From positions 1-62,978 of the forward strand of contig CAZJWR010000015.1 in the NCBI GenBank assembly GCA_964549765.1: DNA of 62,978 nucleotides, written 5' to 3'. This document shows, piece by piece, positions 8,092-17,110 of the stretch (its first letter is position 1; the number at the start of each line of letters is the position of its first letter). Below the pieces are notes generated by a model. The model had not been told where the DNA came from, ran no database searches, and saw nothing but the letters and a program-made list of their open reading frames with translations. The DNA comes from CAZJWR01 sp964549765. GTDB taxonomy: Bacteria > Zixibacteria > MSB-5A5 > GN15 > JAAZOE01. The translations under genes and the position numbers were made by a program.

Positions 8092-9507
8092 TCAGTTCGC
8101 TTCCCATTCGGTGTGAAAGACGCCCTCACGGTCCATCCGCTCGTAGGTATGGGCGCCGAAATAATCACGCTGCGCCTGAATCAGGTTGGCCGGCAGCCGG
8201 CTCCGGCGGTACGCATCGAAATACGTCAGCGACGCCATCAGCCCCGGAGTCGGAATCCCCGCGTTCAGCGCCCGGGACACCACCGCCCGAACCGCTTTCT
8301 GCCGGGCGACGACCACCTTGGCGATGTCGGGATCGAGCAGGAGATTCTGCAGATCGGGCTGCTTATTATAGGCGGCGCGGATATTTTCCAAAAACGCCGA
8401 CCGAATGATGCAGCCGCCGCGCCAGATGCGGACGATGGCTTCCATGTTCAGGTTATACCGGTAGGTCTCCGAAGCCTTCCGCAGAAGCGCCATCCCCTGG
8501 GCGTAAGCAATGATCATGGAAAAATACAAGGCGTTGGACAGGTCGTGTATGAATTCATCCTTATTCAGGTTCAACGACGGCGCGGGGCCGGAGACAGCTT
8601 TCTCGGCCATGGTGCGTTCATTCTTGTAGCCCGACATATCGCGCATCGCCACGGCGGCATCGATGGTCGGGACCGGAACCTGCAGATCCATGGCGTCCTG
8701 CGACGTCCATTTGCCGGTTCCCTTTTGTTTGGCCTCATCCAGGATAACATCGATCAGCCGCTCGTCGGTTTTGTCATCACGCTTCTCGAATATGTCGGCC
8801 GTGATCTGCATGAGAAACGAATCCAGATCACCGTCATTCCACGACGAGTATACCTGGTGCAGACGGTCGTCATCCAGCCCCAGGCCGGTTTTCATCAGAT
8901 CGTACGTCTCGGATATCAACTGCATCAGGGCGTACTCGATGCCGTTATGCACCATTTTGACGTAATGCCCCGCCGAACGCGGCCCCAGATAAGTGACACA
9001 TGTATCGCCGTTGACCTTGGCGGCGGCCTTCTCCAATATGGCCCGCACCCGCTCGTAGGCGTCTTTCGATCCGCCCGGCATGATGCTGGGGCCGAACCGG
9101 GCGCCGCGCTCGCCGCCGGATACGCCCGTGCCGATAAAGCGGATGTTTTTCTTTTCGAGCTCCTCGTAGCGGCGGTTGGTGTCTTTGAAATGCGAATTAC
9201 CTCCGTCGATGATCAGGTCGTCGGGGTCGAGATGCGGCAATAGTTCTTTTATCACCGAATCGACCGGGTCGCCCGCCGGCACCAAAAACATGATCGCGCG
9301 CGGCTTTTTCAGTGAGGTGATAAATTCCTTGAGCGACAGCGCCCCGAATATTTTGCGTTCCCCGGCGTCTTTTTTCAATGCCGCGGTTTTCGATTCATCC
9401 TTGTCGTACCCGGCCACCGAAAAGCCGTGGTCGGCGATATTGAGCACCAGGTTGCGTCCCATCACGCCCAGGCCGATCATGCCGAATTCGTATTCTCCCG
9501 CTTCCAT
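8092..9507 (-). CDS. gnd: 6-phosphogluconate dehydrogenase (decarboxylating)
   Basis: 471 residues. N-terminal NADP(H)-binding Rossmann motif GLGVMGRNL at 12-20; substrate loop GVSGGERGARFGPSIMPGG at 128-146; catalytic lysine region VKMVHNGIEY with K184. The C-terminal helical domain matches the homodimeric long form. It oxidatively decarboxylates 6-phosphogluconate to ribulose-5-phosphate with NADP+ (or NAD+). Overall length favours the classical GndA type. It leads the gnd-zwf-pgl trio; the next gene upstream, a HAD phosphatase, is 35 bases away. Confidence 0.97.
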   Translation of the reverse strand: MEAGEYEFGMIGLGVMGRNLVLNIADHGFSVAGYDKDESKTAALKKDAGERKIFGALSLKEFITSLKKPRAIMFLVPAGDPVDSVIKELLPHLDPDDLIIDGGNSHFKDTNRRYEELEKKNIRFIGTGVSGGERGARFGPSIMPGGSKDAYERVRAILEKAAAKVNGDTCVTYLGPRSAGHYVKMVHNGIEYALMQLISETYDLMKTGLGLDDDRLHQVYSSWNDGDLDSFLMQITADIFEKRDDKTDERLIDVILDEAKQKGTGKWTSQDAMDLQVPVPTIDAAVAMRDMSGYKNERTMAEKAVSGPAPSLNLNKDEFIHDLSNALYFSMIIAYAQGMALLRKASETYRYNLNMEAIVRIWRGGCIIRSAFLENIRAAYNKQPDLQNLLLDPDIAKVVVARQKAVRAVVSRALNAGIPTPGLMASLTYFDAYRRSRLPANLIQAQRDYFGAHTYERMDREGVFHTEWEAN

Positions 9508-9542
9508 AACCTGTCCTCCGTTTCCGTTCTGTCGTCGTTTTG

Positions 9543-10172
9543 CTACTCCGAAAGCATCAATCCGTATTTTTCAAGTTCCCGGCGTGTCGTCTCCACGCCT
9601 TCGTGCACGATGCCGTTTATCCCGAGGCTTCTTGCGATCTCCACGAACATCGGGCGATCATCGATATACACGACTTCCCCCGGCGGCGTCTGGGAAATAT
9701 CCAGAGCCATGCGAAAGATGTCCTCATCCGGTTTTCGGAAATGGACGAAGCACGAGGAAACGAACGCGTCGAGGATTTCATCCAGGTGAAACTCCCGGAT
9801 GCGATACACCGTCAGTTCCCGCCCTTCATTGCTTACCGCCACCGATTTCAAATCGTGTGCGGCCTTCACTTGCCGGATATAGTCCATCATGTCCGCAAGC
9901 GGCTGCGACTGGGAAAACATGAATTGCCTGAAGTCATCTTTGGTGAATGAACGCCGCTCATGAAAAACCACCCGATCGAGATACTGATCGAGACTCAGCT
10001 TGCCCTCTTCATAGGTATCGAACGTCAGATGATGCCGTTCATTCATCTTGTCGGCATCAAGCCCGAATTTGTTGATGGCGCGTTTACGGGCGTGGCGATC
10101 CCACCCGTTGGTGAGCAGCACACCGCCGATATCGAGAAAAAGCGTTCGTATTTTCGCAGGATTATCTGTCAT
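9543..10172 (-). CDS. HAD-superfamily hydrolase
   Basis: 209 residues. Motif I is FLDIGGVLLTN near the N-terminus; the second Asp of the usual DxD is Gly, as in many YihX-like HAD proteins. Motif II is VAVSNEG, motif III the Lys in HFRKPDEDIF, and motif IV YIDDRPMFVEIA. A helical cap lies between motifs I and II. Such enzymes usually dephosphorylate small sugar phosphates or phosphorylated metabolites in the cytoplasm. Its place between the phosphoketolase and gnd suggests a sugar-phosphate substrate or damage-repair duty, but the actual substrate is not visible. Confidence 0.85.
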   Translation of the reverse strand: MTDNPAKIRTLFLDIGGVLLTNGWDRHARKRAINKFGLDADKMNERHHLTFDTYEEGKLSLDQYLDRVVFHERRSFTKDDFRQFMFSQSQPLADMMDYIRQVKAAHDLKSVAVSNEGRELTVYRIREFHLDEILDAFVSSCFVHFRKPDEDIFRMALDISQTPPGEVVYIDDRPMFVEIARSLGINGIVHEGVETTRRELEKYGLMLSE

Positions 10173-10244
10173 GATTTTCGTCCCATCCTTCCATCTTCAC
10201 ATCTGGTACGAGCCGCACGGGTGTTTCACATTCAGTATGTTCCA

Positions 10245-12617
10245 TCATTTCACGGGAACCGCTTCGGGACTCCATTTCCAGTCGCGGATTTCGGGCATAT
10301 CCTGGTCGTGTTCCTTGATGTACGATCGATGCGCTGCCAGCCGCTCCTCGAATTTGTCGATGATGCCGCCCGCCTTCGCCTTGACCCGGTCGACGCGGCG
10401 CAGGGCGTTTATGGCAAGATGATAGCGGCTGATCTGGTTGAGCACCCGCATGTCGAACGGCGTCGTAGTGCGCCCTTCCTCAAGGTATCCGTGGACGTGG
10501 AAACGCTGCGGGTTGGGCCGGTGATGCAATAGTTCATGAATCACCCGCGGATACCCGTGAAAGGCGAAGATGACCGGCTTGTCGGTCGTGAAGAGATCGG
10601 CGAAAACCTTTGCGTCGAGCCCGTGGGGATGATCGTCCCGGGAAATCATGGTAAACAGGTCGACGATGTTGACCATCCGCACCCGGAGATCGGGCAATTC
10701 CCGTCGCAGCAGCCACGTCGCCGCGACTGCTTCCTCGGTGGGAACGTCGCCGGCGGATGCCATTATCACATCGGGATCGCCGTCGTCATTGCTCGCCCAT
10801 TCCCAGATCGATGCCCCTCGGGCACAATGCGCCTTGGCCTCCTCCATGCTCAACCACTGCGGATTCATCTGCTTGGACGCGACGATCAGGTTGACATAAT
10901 CGCGGCTGCGCAGGCAGTGATCCGCCACCGACAAAAGACAGTTGGCGTCCGGAGGAAGATATATCCGCGCCACGGTGCTCTTTTTATTGACGATGTTGTT
11001 GATGAAACTGGGCACCTGATGAGTGTACCCGTTATGGTCCTGCCGCCAAACATGCGACGTCAATAGATAGTTGAGCGATGACAGCGGCTTGCGCCATTCC
11101 ACCTCGCGCGACACCTTGAGCCATTTGGCGTATTGATTCAGCATGGAATCGATGATGGGAATGAACGCCTCGTAACAGGCGAATATCCCGTGCCGCCCTG
11201 TTAGCAGATAGCCTTCGAGCCATCCCTGGCAGGTATGTTCGCTGAGGATTTCCATCACGCGCCCGCCGCGCGACAGATATTCATCGTCCTCCACCAGCGG
11301 CCACAAAAACGCCCGTTCCGTGGCTTCGAAAATATGTTCCATCCGATTCGAAGTCGTTTCATCGGGACAGAAAAACCGGAAATTCCGCTCACTCTCGTTC
11401 TTCACGAATACATCCCGCACGAATTTGCCCAGTTCCCGCGTCCCCTCGGCCTTGGTCGCGCCCGGCGCCGGGACGTCCACTTTGTAGTCTGTATATTCCG
11501 GCAATTCCAGGGGCGTGAGAAACCGGCCGCCGTTGGCGTGCGGGTTTTTTCCGATGCGCCGGTCGCCCACGGGGCAGATCGCCACCGTCTGCGGTACCGG
11601 TTGCCCGGTGGCGTCGAAAAGCTTTTCGGGATGATAGCTTTTTAGCCAGTTTTCGAGTGCCTGCATATGTTCGGGGTTGGTCGCCGGATCGGCGATCGGG
11701 ATCTGATGCGAATGGAAGGTGCCTTCGATCTTGACGCCGTCGAGTTCCTTCGGGCCCGTCCAACCCTTGAGCGTGCGCAGGATGATCATCGGCCAGGCGG
11801 GACGCTCAATATCGTTGCCCGACAGGGCCTTTTCCTGAAGCGACCGGATAGACTGGTAGGCCCAGTCGACCGCCTCCCACATGTCCCGATGGACGGGGCC
11901 GGGATCGTCACCGGATACGATCCGCACCCGGTAGCCGTATCCCGTGAACAGGCTGTTGAGTTCTTCATCCGACATCCGGCCCATCAAAGACGGCCCCGAC
12001 AGCTTGTAGCCGTTGAGGTGCAGGATGGGCAGGACCGCGCCGGAGCTGGCCGGGTCGAGATATTTATTGGAATGCCACGCCGTCGCCAGCGGTCCGGTTT
12101 CAGCCTCGCCGTCGCCGACAATACATGCCGCGATCAAATCAGGGTTGTCCAGCACGGCTCCGTAGGCGTGCGATAGGCAATAGCCGAGTTCGCCGCCTTC
12201 ATGGATCATCCCCGGCGTCCCCGGATAAAGATGGCTGGGCATGCCGTACGGAATCGAAAACTGCCGCACGAACTCCTTCATACCGGGAAGGTCGAATTTG
12301 AGATTGGGGTAATACTCCGCCAGTGTCCCCTCCAGATATAAATTCGCCAGAATGGCGGGAGCGCCGTGGCCGGGCCCCACGATCAGCATGATCGAGGCGT
12401 CGGTGTCGCGGATAAGCCGGTTGAGATGGGCATAGATCAAATTCAGGCCGGGCTGTGTGCCCCAATGGCCTAACAGGCGCGGTTTGATATGCTCAGGCGA
12501 TAGCGGCTCCAAAAGCAGAGGGTTATCGACGAGATAGAGTTGGGCCGCCCCGAGATAATTGGCGGCCTGCCAGTAGAGATCAACCAGCCTTATTTGTTCA
12601 TCTGTCATCGTATTCAT
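10245..12617 (-). CDS. xfp: Xylulose-5-phosphate/fructose-6-phosphate phosphoketolase
   Basis: 790 residues from the ATG at 12617 (MNTMTDEQ), which has GGAGG at proper spacing; the ATG 15 bases earlier overlaps that site. The family signatures are present: LLGHWGTQPGLNLIYAHLNR near residue 50 and EGGELGYCLSHAYGAV followed by CIVGDGEAETGP, the latter binding thiamine diphosphate and Mg2+. It splits xylulose-5-P or fructose-6-P with phosphate to acetyl-phosphate plus glyceraldehyde-3-P or erythrose-4-P. In this cluster it offers an exit from the pentose phosphate pool to acetyl-phosphate (ATP or acetyl-CoA). Whether it prefers C5 or C6 substrate is not readable. Confidence 0.95.
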   Translation of the reverse strand: MNTMTDEQIRLVDLYWQAANYLGAAQLYLVDNPLLLEPLSPEHIKPRLLGHWGTQPGLNLIYAHLNRLIRDTDASIMLIVGPGHGAPAILANLYLEGTLAEYYPNLKFDLPGMKEFVRQFSIPYGMPSHLYPGTPGMIHEGGELGYCLSHAYGAVLDNPDLIAACIVGDGEAETGPLATAWHSNKYLDPASSGAVLPILHLNGYKLSGPSLMGRMSDEELNSLFTGYGYRVRIVSGDDPGPVHRDMWEAVDWAYQSIRSLQEKALSGNDIERPAWPMIILRTLKGWTGPKELDGVKIEGTFHSHQIPIADPATNPEHMQALENWLKSYHPEKLFDATGQPVPQTVAICPVGDRRIGKNPHANGGRFLTPLELPEYTDYKVDVPAPGATKAEGTRELGKFVRDVFVKNESERNFRFFCPDETTSNRMEHIFEATERAFLWPLVEDDEYLSRGGRVMEILSEHTCQGWLEGYLLTGRHGIFACYEAFIPIIDSMLNQYAKWLKVSREVEWRKPLSSLNYLLTSHVWRQDHNGYTHQVPSFINNIVNKKSTVARIYLPPDANCLLSVADHCLRSRDYVNLIVASKQMNPQWLSMEEAKAHCARGASIWEWASNDDGDPDVIMASAGDVPTEEAVAATWLLRRELPDLRVRMVNIVDLFTMISRDDHPHGLDAKVFADLFTTDKPVIFAFHGYPRVIHELLHHRPNPQRFHVHGYLEEGRTTTPFDMRVLNQISRYHLAINALRRVDRVKAKAGGIIDKFEERLAAHRSYIKEHDQDMPEIRDWKWSPEAVPVK

Positions 12618-12663
12618 GGGGCCATCCTCCATAATTTCTCAGTGTGAGAAGTCGCAATCTATA

Positions 12664-13971
12664 TTATGTACGTTCGCGCGCGTCCTGTTCCCAGCCGATA
12701 TTATCGCGATCGTGGTCATCCGGCGACGACGGCCGTTTTTTCTCCCCGAATACGGCCCATTTGCCGTGGATCGTTTCCGGCATATACCGGTAGACGATCC
12801 AGACGCCCACGAGCGGCAGCAGTCCTCCCGCCAAGAAGGGCAGTTCGAAAAAAACCACCGCCAGAAGCCCGGCGATAAGCGGCCCGACGGCCATGCCGAT
12901 CCCGAAACCCATGGTGATGACGCTCATCTGCCTGCCTTCGCCGCCGCTTTTGGACAGATCGGCGACAACAGCCAGCGCCGGCGCCGCGATGCCCGCCGCC
13001 GCGATGCCCTGCAGTACCCGCAACAGAATCAGCTGGAACATCGACGTCACCTCGCCCAGAAGCGCCGTAGCGGGCGCCATCAGGATCAGCCCGCCCAGGA
13101 TGAGCGGTTTGCGGCCGACATAATCGGACAGGCGGCCCAGGGGAATTTGCAGCACCAGCCGTCCGATCATGAGTGAACTGAAGGCGATACTGAATCCGAG
13201 CGCATTTATCCCCAACCGAGTATTGAACTCATTCTCCAGCGTCGTGACCATGGAAAAGGCCATGGCCATAATCATCGTCGAGGCGGCCGCCGACAGAACT
13301 CCGGGACTCATTAACGCCCGGTCAAACACCCGGAATCGTTGTTTAGGCGGTTTGGTCGCAGCCACGGGCGCATCCTTGACCCAGAAATGCACCAGGATGA
13401 CCGCGAGAAGAATAAAGCCGGCGCCGGCATAAAAGGCCGAATTGAACCCAAAATGCACTTGCAGGAAACCGCCGATGATCGGCCCGGATGCGAATCCGAT
13501 CATCCGCAGCATGGAATAGGTTCCCATGGAACCGCCCCGCGTTTCCTTTTTGGTGATGGAAGCCATGAGCGCCATCGAGGCCGGAATGGTGATGGCGACG
13601 CCGATTCCCTGCACGATGCGCAGGATGATTAGATGGGCGAAACGATCGGCCGGGATAAAACCCAGCGTGCCCAGCATCATCAACCCCAGGCCCAGCTGTA
13701 TCATCAGCTTGCGGCGACCCAGCTTGTCGCTCAAGGCGCCGGTGAAGGGCTGAATCGACGAATTCACTATCCCGTACAACGAAATCAGAATCCCGACCAG
13801 CACCGGAAGCGGAAAATGAAAAATCTCGGAGGGAATCTTGGCCACATAGAGGGGAATGAGAATAAAAAGGATGCTGTTGCCGATGGCATCCGCCATTCTG
13901 GCTACGGAAAGAGCCAGCACGCCCCGATTGACACCGATCGATTCCCAAAAGTTGTTCGCCAAGTCAGTCAT
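12664..13971 (-). CDS. MFS transporter, 12-TM
   Basis: 435 residues with about twelve hydrophobic helices. The loop 2-3 signature appears as GALSDKLGRRKLM near residue 80, and the second-half copy as GRLSDYVGRKPLI near 280, showing the two six-helix repeats of the major facilitator superfamily. A short polar tail follows. It sits inside the pentose phosphate/phosphoketolase block, between tal-pgi and xfp, so uptake or efflux of a sugar, or export of an organic acid product, is a reasonable but unproven guess. Drug/proton antiport is equally possible from sequence alone. Confidence 0.88.
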   Translation of the reverse strand: MTDLANNFWESIGVNRGVLALSVARMADAIGNSILFILIPLYVAKIPSEIFHFPLPVLVGILISLYGIVNSSIQPFTGALSDKLGRRKLMIQLGLGLMMLGTLGFIPADRFAHLIILRIVQGIGVAITIPASMALMASITKKETRGGSMGTYSMLRMIGFASGPIIGGFLQVHFGFNSAFYAGAGFILLAVILVHFWVKDAPVAATKPPKQRFRVFDRALMSPGVLSAAASTMIMAMAFSMVTTLENEFNTRLGINALGFSIAFSSLMIGRLVLQIPLGRLSDYVGRKPLILGGLILMAPATALLGEVTSMFQLILLRVLQGIAAAGIAAPALAVVADLSKSGGEGRQMSVITMGFGIGMAVGPLIAGLLAVVFFELPFLAGGLLPLVGVWIVYRYMPETIHGKWAVFGEKKRPSSPDDHDRDNIGWEQDARERT

Positions 13972-14010
13972 CTCCCGCGCACTACGGCGCCCGGAAGCCG
14001 GCGTTCATTG

Positions 14011-14039
14011 AAAACGCCTTTCGGATTCCCGAAAGGCGT
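14011..14039 (-). terminator. Hairpin with short U-run after tal-pgi
   Basis: Perfect 11-base arms ACGCCTTTCGG (14014-14024) and CCGAAAGGCGT (14029-14039) with a 4-base loop. On the minus strand the stem is followed by TTTT. It lies between the tal-pgi stop (14051) and the MFS start (13971), so it can end or attenuate transcription from tkt-tal-pgi before the MFS-xfp-gnd-zwf-pgl part. Confidence 0.6.
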
Positions 14040-14050
14040 CAGCCGGCGTA

Positions 14051-16897
14051 TTATGCAATCGCACCGACCCCGGCCAGAGCGCTCGCGATGGTTTGTTTCA
14101 ATGCATCCAGCCCCTTGAGAACGTCGCCTCCGAGGTGCACCCGGATCGCCCGGCGCTCGTGTTTATGCAGGGCTTCCAAATCGCCCCGCGCCTGCGCCTT
14201 GCGCAGGACACCGAATGTATACGGTTTCCCCGGAATCTGCGGGTCGTCGCCATCGTCGACCGTCACCTGCAGGAACACCCCGGTGTTGGGACCGCCCTTG
14301 TGGTACTGGCCGGTGGAATGCAAAAAACGCGGCCCATACCCGAGGGTCGACGCCAGATGCAAATGGTCGCGAAGGTAGGCCCGGAGCGATTGCAGGGCGC
14401 GTTCCGTTTCCGGATTTTCCGAAACGTACGCCTGCAGCGCGACATAGTCGTTGGCGCGCGCCTGTGTTAGGAATGTCCGGAGAAAATTGTTCACATCGGT
14501 GATTTTTTCGGCGGCAAAAAACTTCAAGGTTTCCGCGTCCGCTGACGGCTTGGCCTCGTCCAATCGGCCCTTCCGCACAACCTCACTCAGCAGGCGCTTG
14601 GTGTTGTCTTTGCTCTCCTGAACGTTGGGTTGATCGAAAGCGTTGATACCGATTATCGCGCCGGCGGCCGCGGTGGCGATTTCCCAGCGAAGGAATTCCT
14701 GGGCGACATCGTACGCATCCTTGAGGCGAATGGTGATGACCGGGTGACCGGCCTTGATCAATTTTTCGACCGGGTTCTTCGCCGCTTCATTGGCTTTATC
14801 CTCCATCATTATGTGAACGAAAACACGGTCGTCTCCGTACACTGGCGGTTCACCCAGGGGTTCATCCGCCACCGGCAAAATCCCCGTGCCCTCTTTGCCC
14901 GTACTTTCCGCCAGCAGCTGTTCCAGCCACATGCCGAGGGTCGATAACGAATCGGGCGTCAGGAACGTTAGCTTGTCGCGGCCCTGCCGGGCCAGTTCGC
15001 CGATGACCGCTCCCAGCGCCAGGCCGGGATTATCGGGTATCTTCACGCACGATGAACATGCATGACGCATCCGCACGGCCCGTTCCAAGATTTCATCTAT
15101 GGGCAACCCCATCAGCGCCGCCGGCACCATCCCGAAATACGACAGGGCCGAATACCGACCGCCGATATCCGTAAAATTCAGAAATACGGCGCGGAATTTC
15201 CGCTGCCGTGCCAGATCGACCAAAGGCGTCTCCGGATCGGTGATGGCGACGAAATTTTCACCGGCATCATCGCCTTTCTTCTCTTTGACCTTTTCATAGA
15301 AATATTCGCCGAAAGCCAGCGGCTCCGACGTCGTCCCCGATTTGCTGGCCACGATAAACAACGTTTTCTCGACCGGAGCTTCCTTATCGATTGTCAGTAT
15401 CGTCGCCGGATCGGTGGTATCCAGAACGGTCACCGGCAGGCCGTCCTTGCCGACGGAAAACGACCGTTCGAACACCAGCGGCGCCAGGCTGCTGCCGCCC
15501 ATGCCCATATGCACGACGCGTTCGAACCCGGCCGCCTTGACTTCGCCCACGAACTGCTTGAGACGCGGCGCGACTTCAATCATTTTCTCGGCGCAATGCA
15601 GCCACCCCATTGAATTCTTGATCATGTCCTGAGATTGACGATCGTCTTTCCACAAACTTCCGTCCTTGCGCCACAATCGCGAACCGAAATCGTTCTTGGC
15701 CATCTCGGCCATCCGCTCGGTCACCGCCTTCTGATACTTCCCCAAATCCAGATGTTGCTGGTCGATCGGTTCCGACGATGCTTCGGCGCTGTGTTTCTTC
15801 AACGATTCCATCAGGCGATCATAGGGGACGTTGAATTTCTCGATGCCCTCATCCTCCAACCGCTGCGCGATGACAGTGATGTCGATATCCAGGTCGGCCA
15901 GCTCTCTCAGCGTGCCTTCATAATGATCGATATCCTCCTCCAAACAGTCGGCAGGTTGACCGTGATCGCGGTAGGCATCGAGAGTCTCCAGCGGCGCCGT
16001 ATTCACCGTGTCGGGCCCGATGAGCGCCTCGACATATTTGATGTCGCTGTACTCGGGATTTTTGGTGCTGGTGCTGGCCCACAGCAGGCGCTGGGTGTGC
16101 GCGCCCCGGTCGGCCAGCCGGCGATACCGTTCGGATCCGAAAATTTCCTTGTAAATCTGATAGGCCAGCTTGGCGCTGGCGATAGCGATTTGACCCCGCA
16201 ACGACGAGGCTTTCTCGGCTTTCGGGCCGCCGGCCTCGATCAACTTTTCCAGCATCGGATCAACCATGACGTCTATCCGGCTGAGGAAGAAACTGGCCAC
16301 CGACGCTATCCGGTCAATCGATTTCCCGGCGTTGAGCCGGTTTTCGAGACCGGTCAGATAGGCATCGGCCACCGCCCGGTACCTGTCCAGACCGAACAGC
16401 AGGGTGATATTGACATTGATCCCCTCGCTGATCAACTGCGTGATGGCAGGCAGCCCCTCCAGCGTGGCCGGAACTTTGATCAGCACATTGGGACGGCCAA
16501 GGGCGTTCCAGAGCCGTCGCGCTTCTTTGATGGTACCCGGAGTATCATTGGCAAGGTGCGGCGATACTTCGAGACTGACAAATCCGTCGCGTCCGCCGGT
16601 GCGATCGTATACGGGCCGGAAAATATCGGCCGCCTGCTGGACGTCGTCGATCGTGAGCGTGTCGTATATCTCATCGATCTTTTCGCCCTCCAGAGCGAGA
16701 GCGCGGATGGCGGCACTGTAATCGTTGCTGCCGTCGATAACCTTCTCGAAAATGGCCGGATTGGAGGTCATGCCCCGCAGGCCGTCCTCCTCGATGAGCC
16801 GCCGCAATCCCCCCGAAGTCAACATATTGCGCCGGAGATAATCCAGCCAGATGCTTTGTCCGTATTTCTGTATCGATGACAAGGGATTCGTATTCAT
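14051..16897 (-). CDS. tal-pgi: Bifunctional transaldolase/glucose-6-phosphate isomerase
   Basis: 948 residues, a two-enzyme fusion. Residues 1 to about 365 are transaldolase: GMTSNPAIFEK at 42-52 and the Schiff-base lysine K141 in NVLIKVPATLEG. From about 380 to the end is a phosphoglucose isomerase of two SIS folds: VVHMGMGGSSLAPLVFERSF, FIVASKSGTTSEP and GILPVADEPLGEPPVYGDDR. The first half interconverts sedoheptulose-7-P + glyceraldehyde-3-P and erythrose-4-P + fructose-6-P; the second interconverts fructose-6-P and glucose-6-P. Joining them returns fructose-6-P directly to glucose-6-P for zwf, allowing cyclic oxidation. The same fusion is known in several bacterial lineages. Confidence 0.95.
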   Translation of the reverse strand: MNTNPLSSIQKYGQSIWLDYLRRNMLTSGGLRRLIEEDGLRGMTSNPAIFEKVIDGSNDYSAAIRALALEGEKIDEIYDTLTIDDVQQAADIFRPVYDRTGGRDGFVSLEVSPHLANDTPGTIKEARRLWNALGRPNVLIKVPATLEGLPAITQLISEGINVNITLLFGLDRYRAVADAYLTGLENRLNAGKSIDRIASVASFFLSRIDVMVDPMLEKLIEAGGPKAEKASSLRGQIAIASAKLAYQIYKEIFGSERYRRLADRGAHTQRLLWASTSTKNPEYSDIKYVEALIGPDTVNTAPLETLDAYRDHGQPADCLEEDIDHYEGTLRELADLDIDITVIAQRLEDEGIEKFNVPYDRLMESLKKHSAEASSEPIDQQHLDLGKYQKAVTERMAEMAKNDFGSRLWRKDGSLWKDDRQSQDMIKNSMGWLHCAEKMIEVAPRLKQFVGEVKAAGFERVVHMGMGGSSLAPLVFERSFSVGKDGLPVTVLDTTDPATILTIDKEAPVEKTLFIVASKSGTTSEPLAFGEYFYEKVKEKKGDDAGENFVAITDPETPLVDLARQRKFRAVFLNFTDIGGRYSALSYFGMVPAALMGLPIDEILERAVRMRHACSSCVKIPDNPGLALGAVIGELARQGRDKLTFLTPDSLSTLGMWLEQLLAESTGKEGTGILPVADEPLGEPPVYGDDRVFVHIMMEDKANEAAKNPVEKLIKAGHPVITIRLKDAYDVAQEFLRWEIATAAAGAIIGINAFDQPNVQESKDNTKRLLSEVVRKGRLDEAKPSADAETLKFFAAEKITDVNNFLRTFLTQARANDYVALQAYVSENPETERALQSLRAYLRDHLHLASTLGYGPRFLHSTGQYHKGGPNTGVFLQVTVDDGDDPQIPGKPYTFGVLRKAQARGDLEALHKHERRAIRVHLGGDVLKGLDALKQTIASALAGVGAIA

Positions 16898-17110
16898 GAC
16901 GTCGTACTCCTTCCAGTTCGTGTCGCCGTTTCCTGATCCGGGAGGAACCAGCCGGCAGGGCTCGACTCCGGTTATTCATGAAATACCGTTACCGAAAACC
17001 GGCTCATGTGCCACCCGGATTGACCTGCTACCGTATCCGATTTCGCCGTTGTGTCCGTCAGATTAACAGCGTCATTTACTTTTGTATAAACAAATGCCGG
17101 GCTATCTTGT

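Noticed and set aside
6883..9243. Long plus-strand open frames opposite zwf and gnd (330 and 376 codons)
   Set aside because: They mirror conserved genes in a GC-rich codon pattern, lack start signals and protein motifs.
15635..16879. 414-codon plus-strand frame opposite the transaldolase part of tal-pgi
   Set aside because: Shadow of a well-conserved gene, with no motif or ribosome-binding site.
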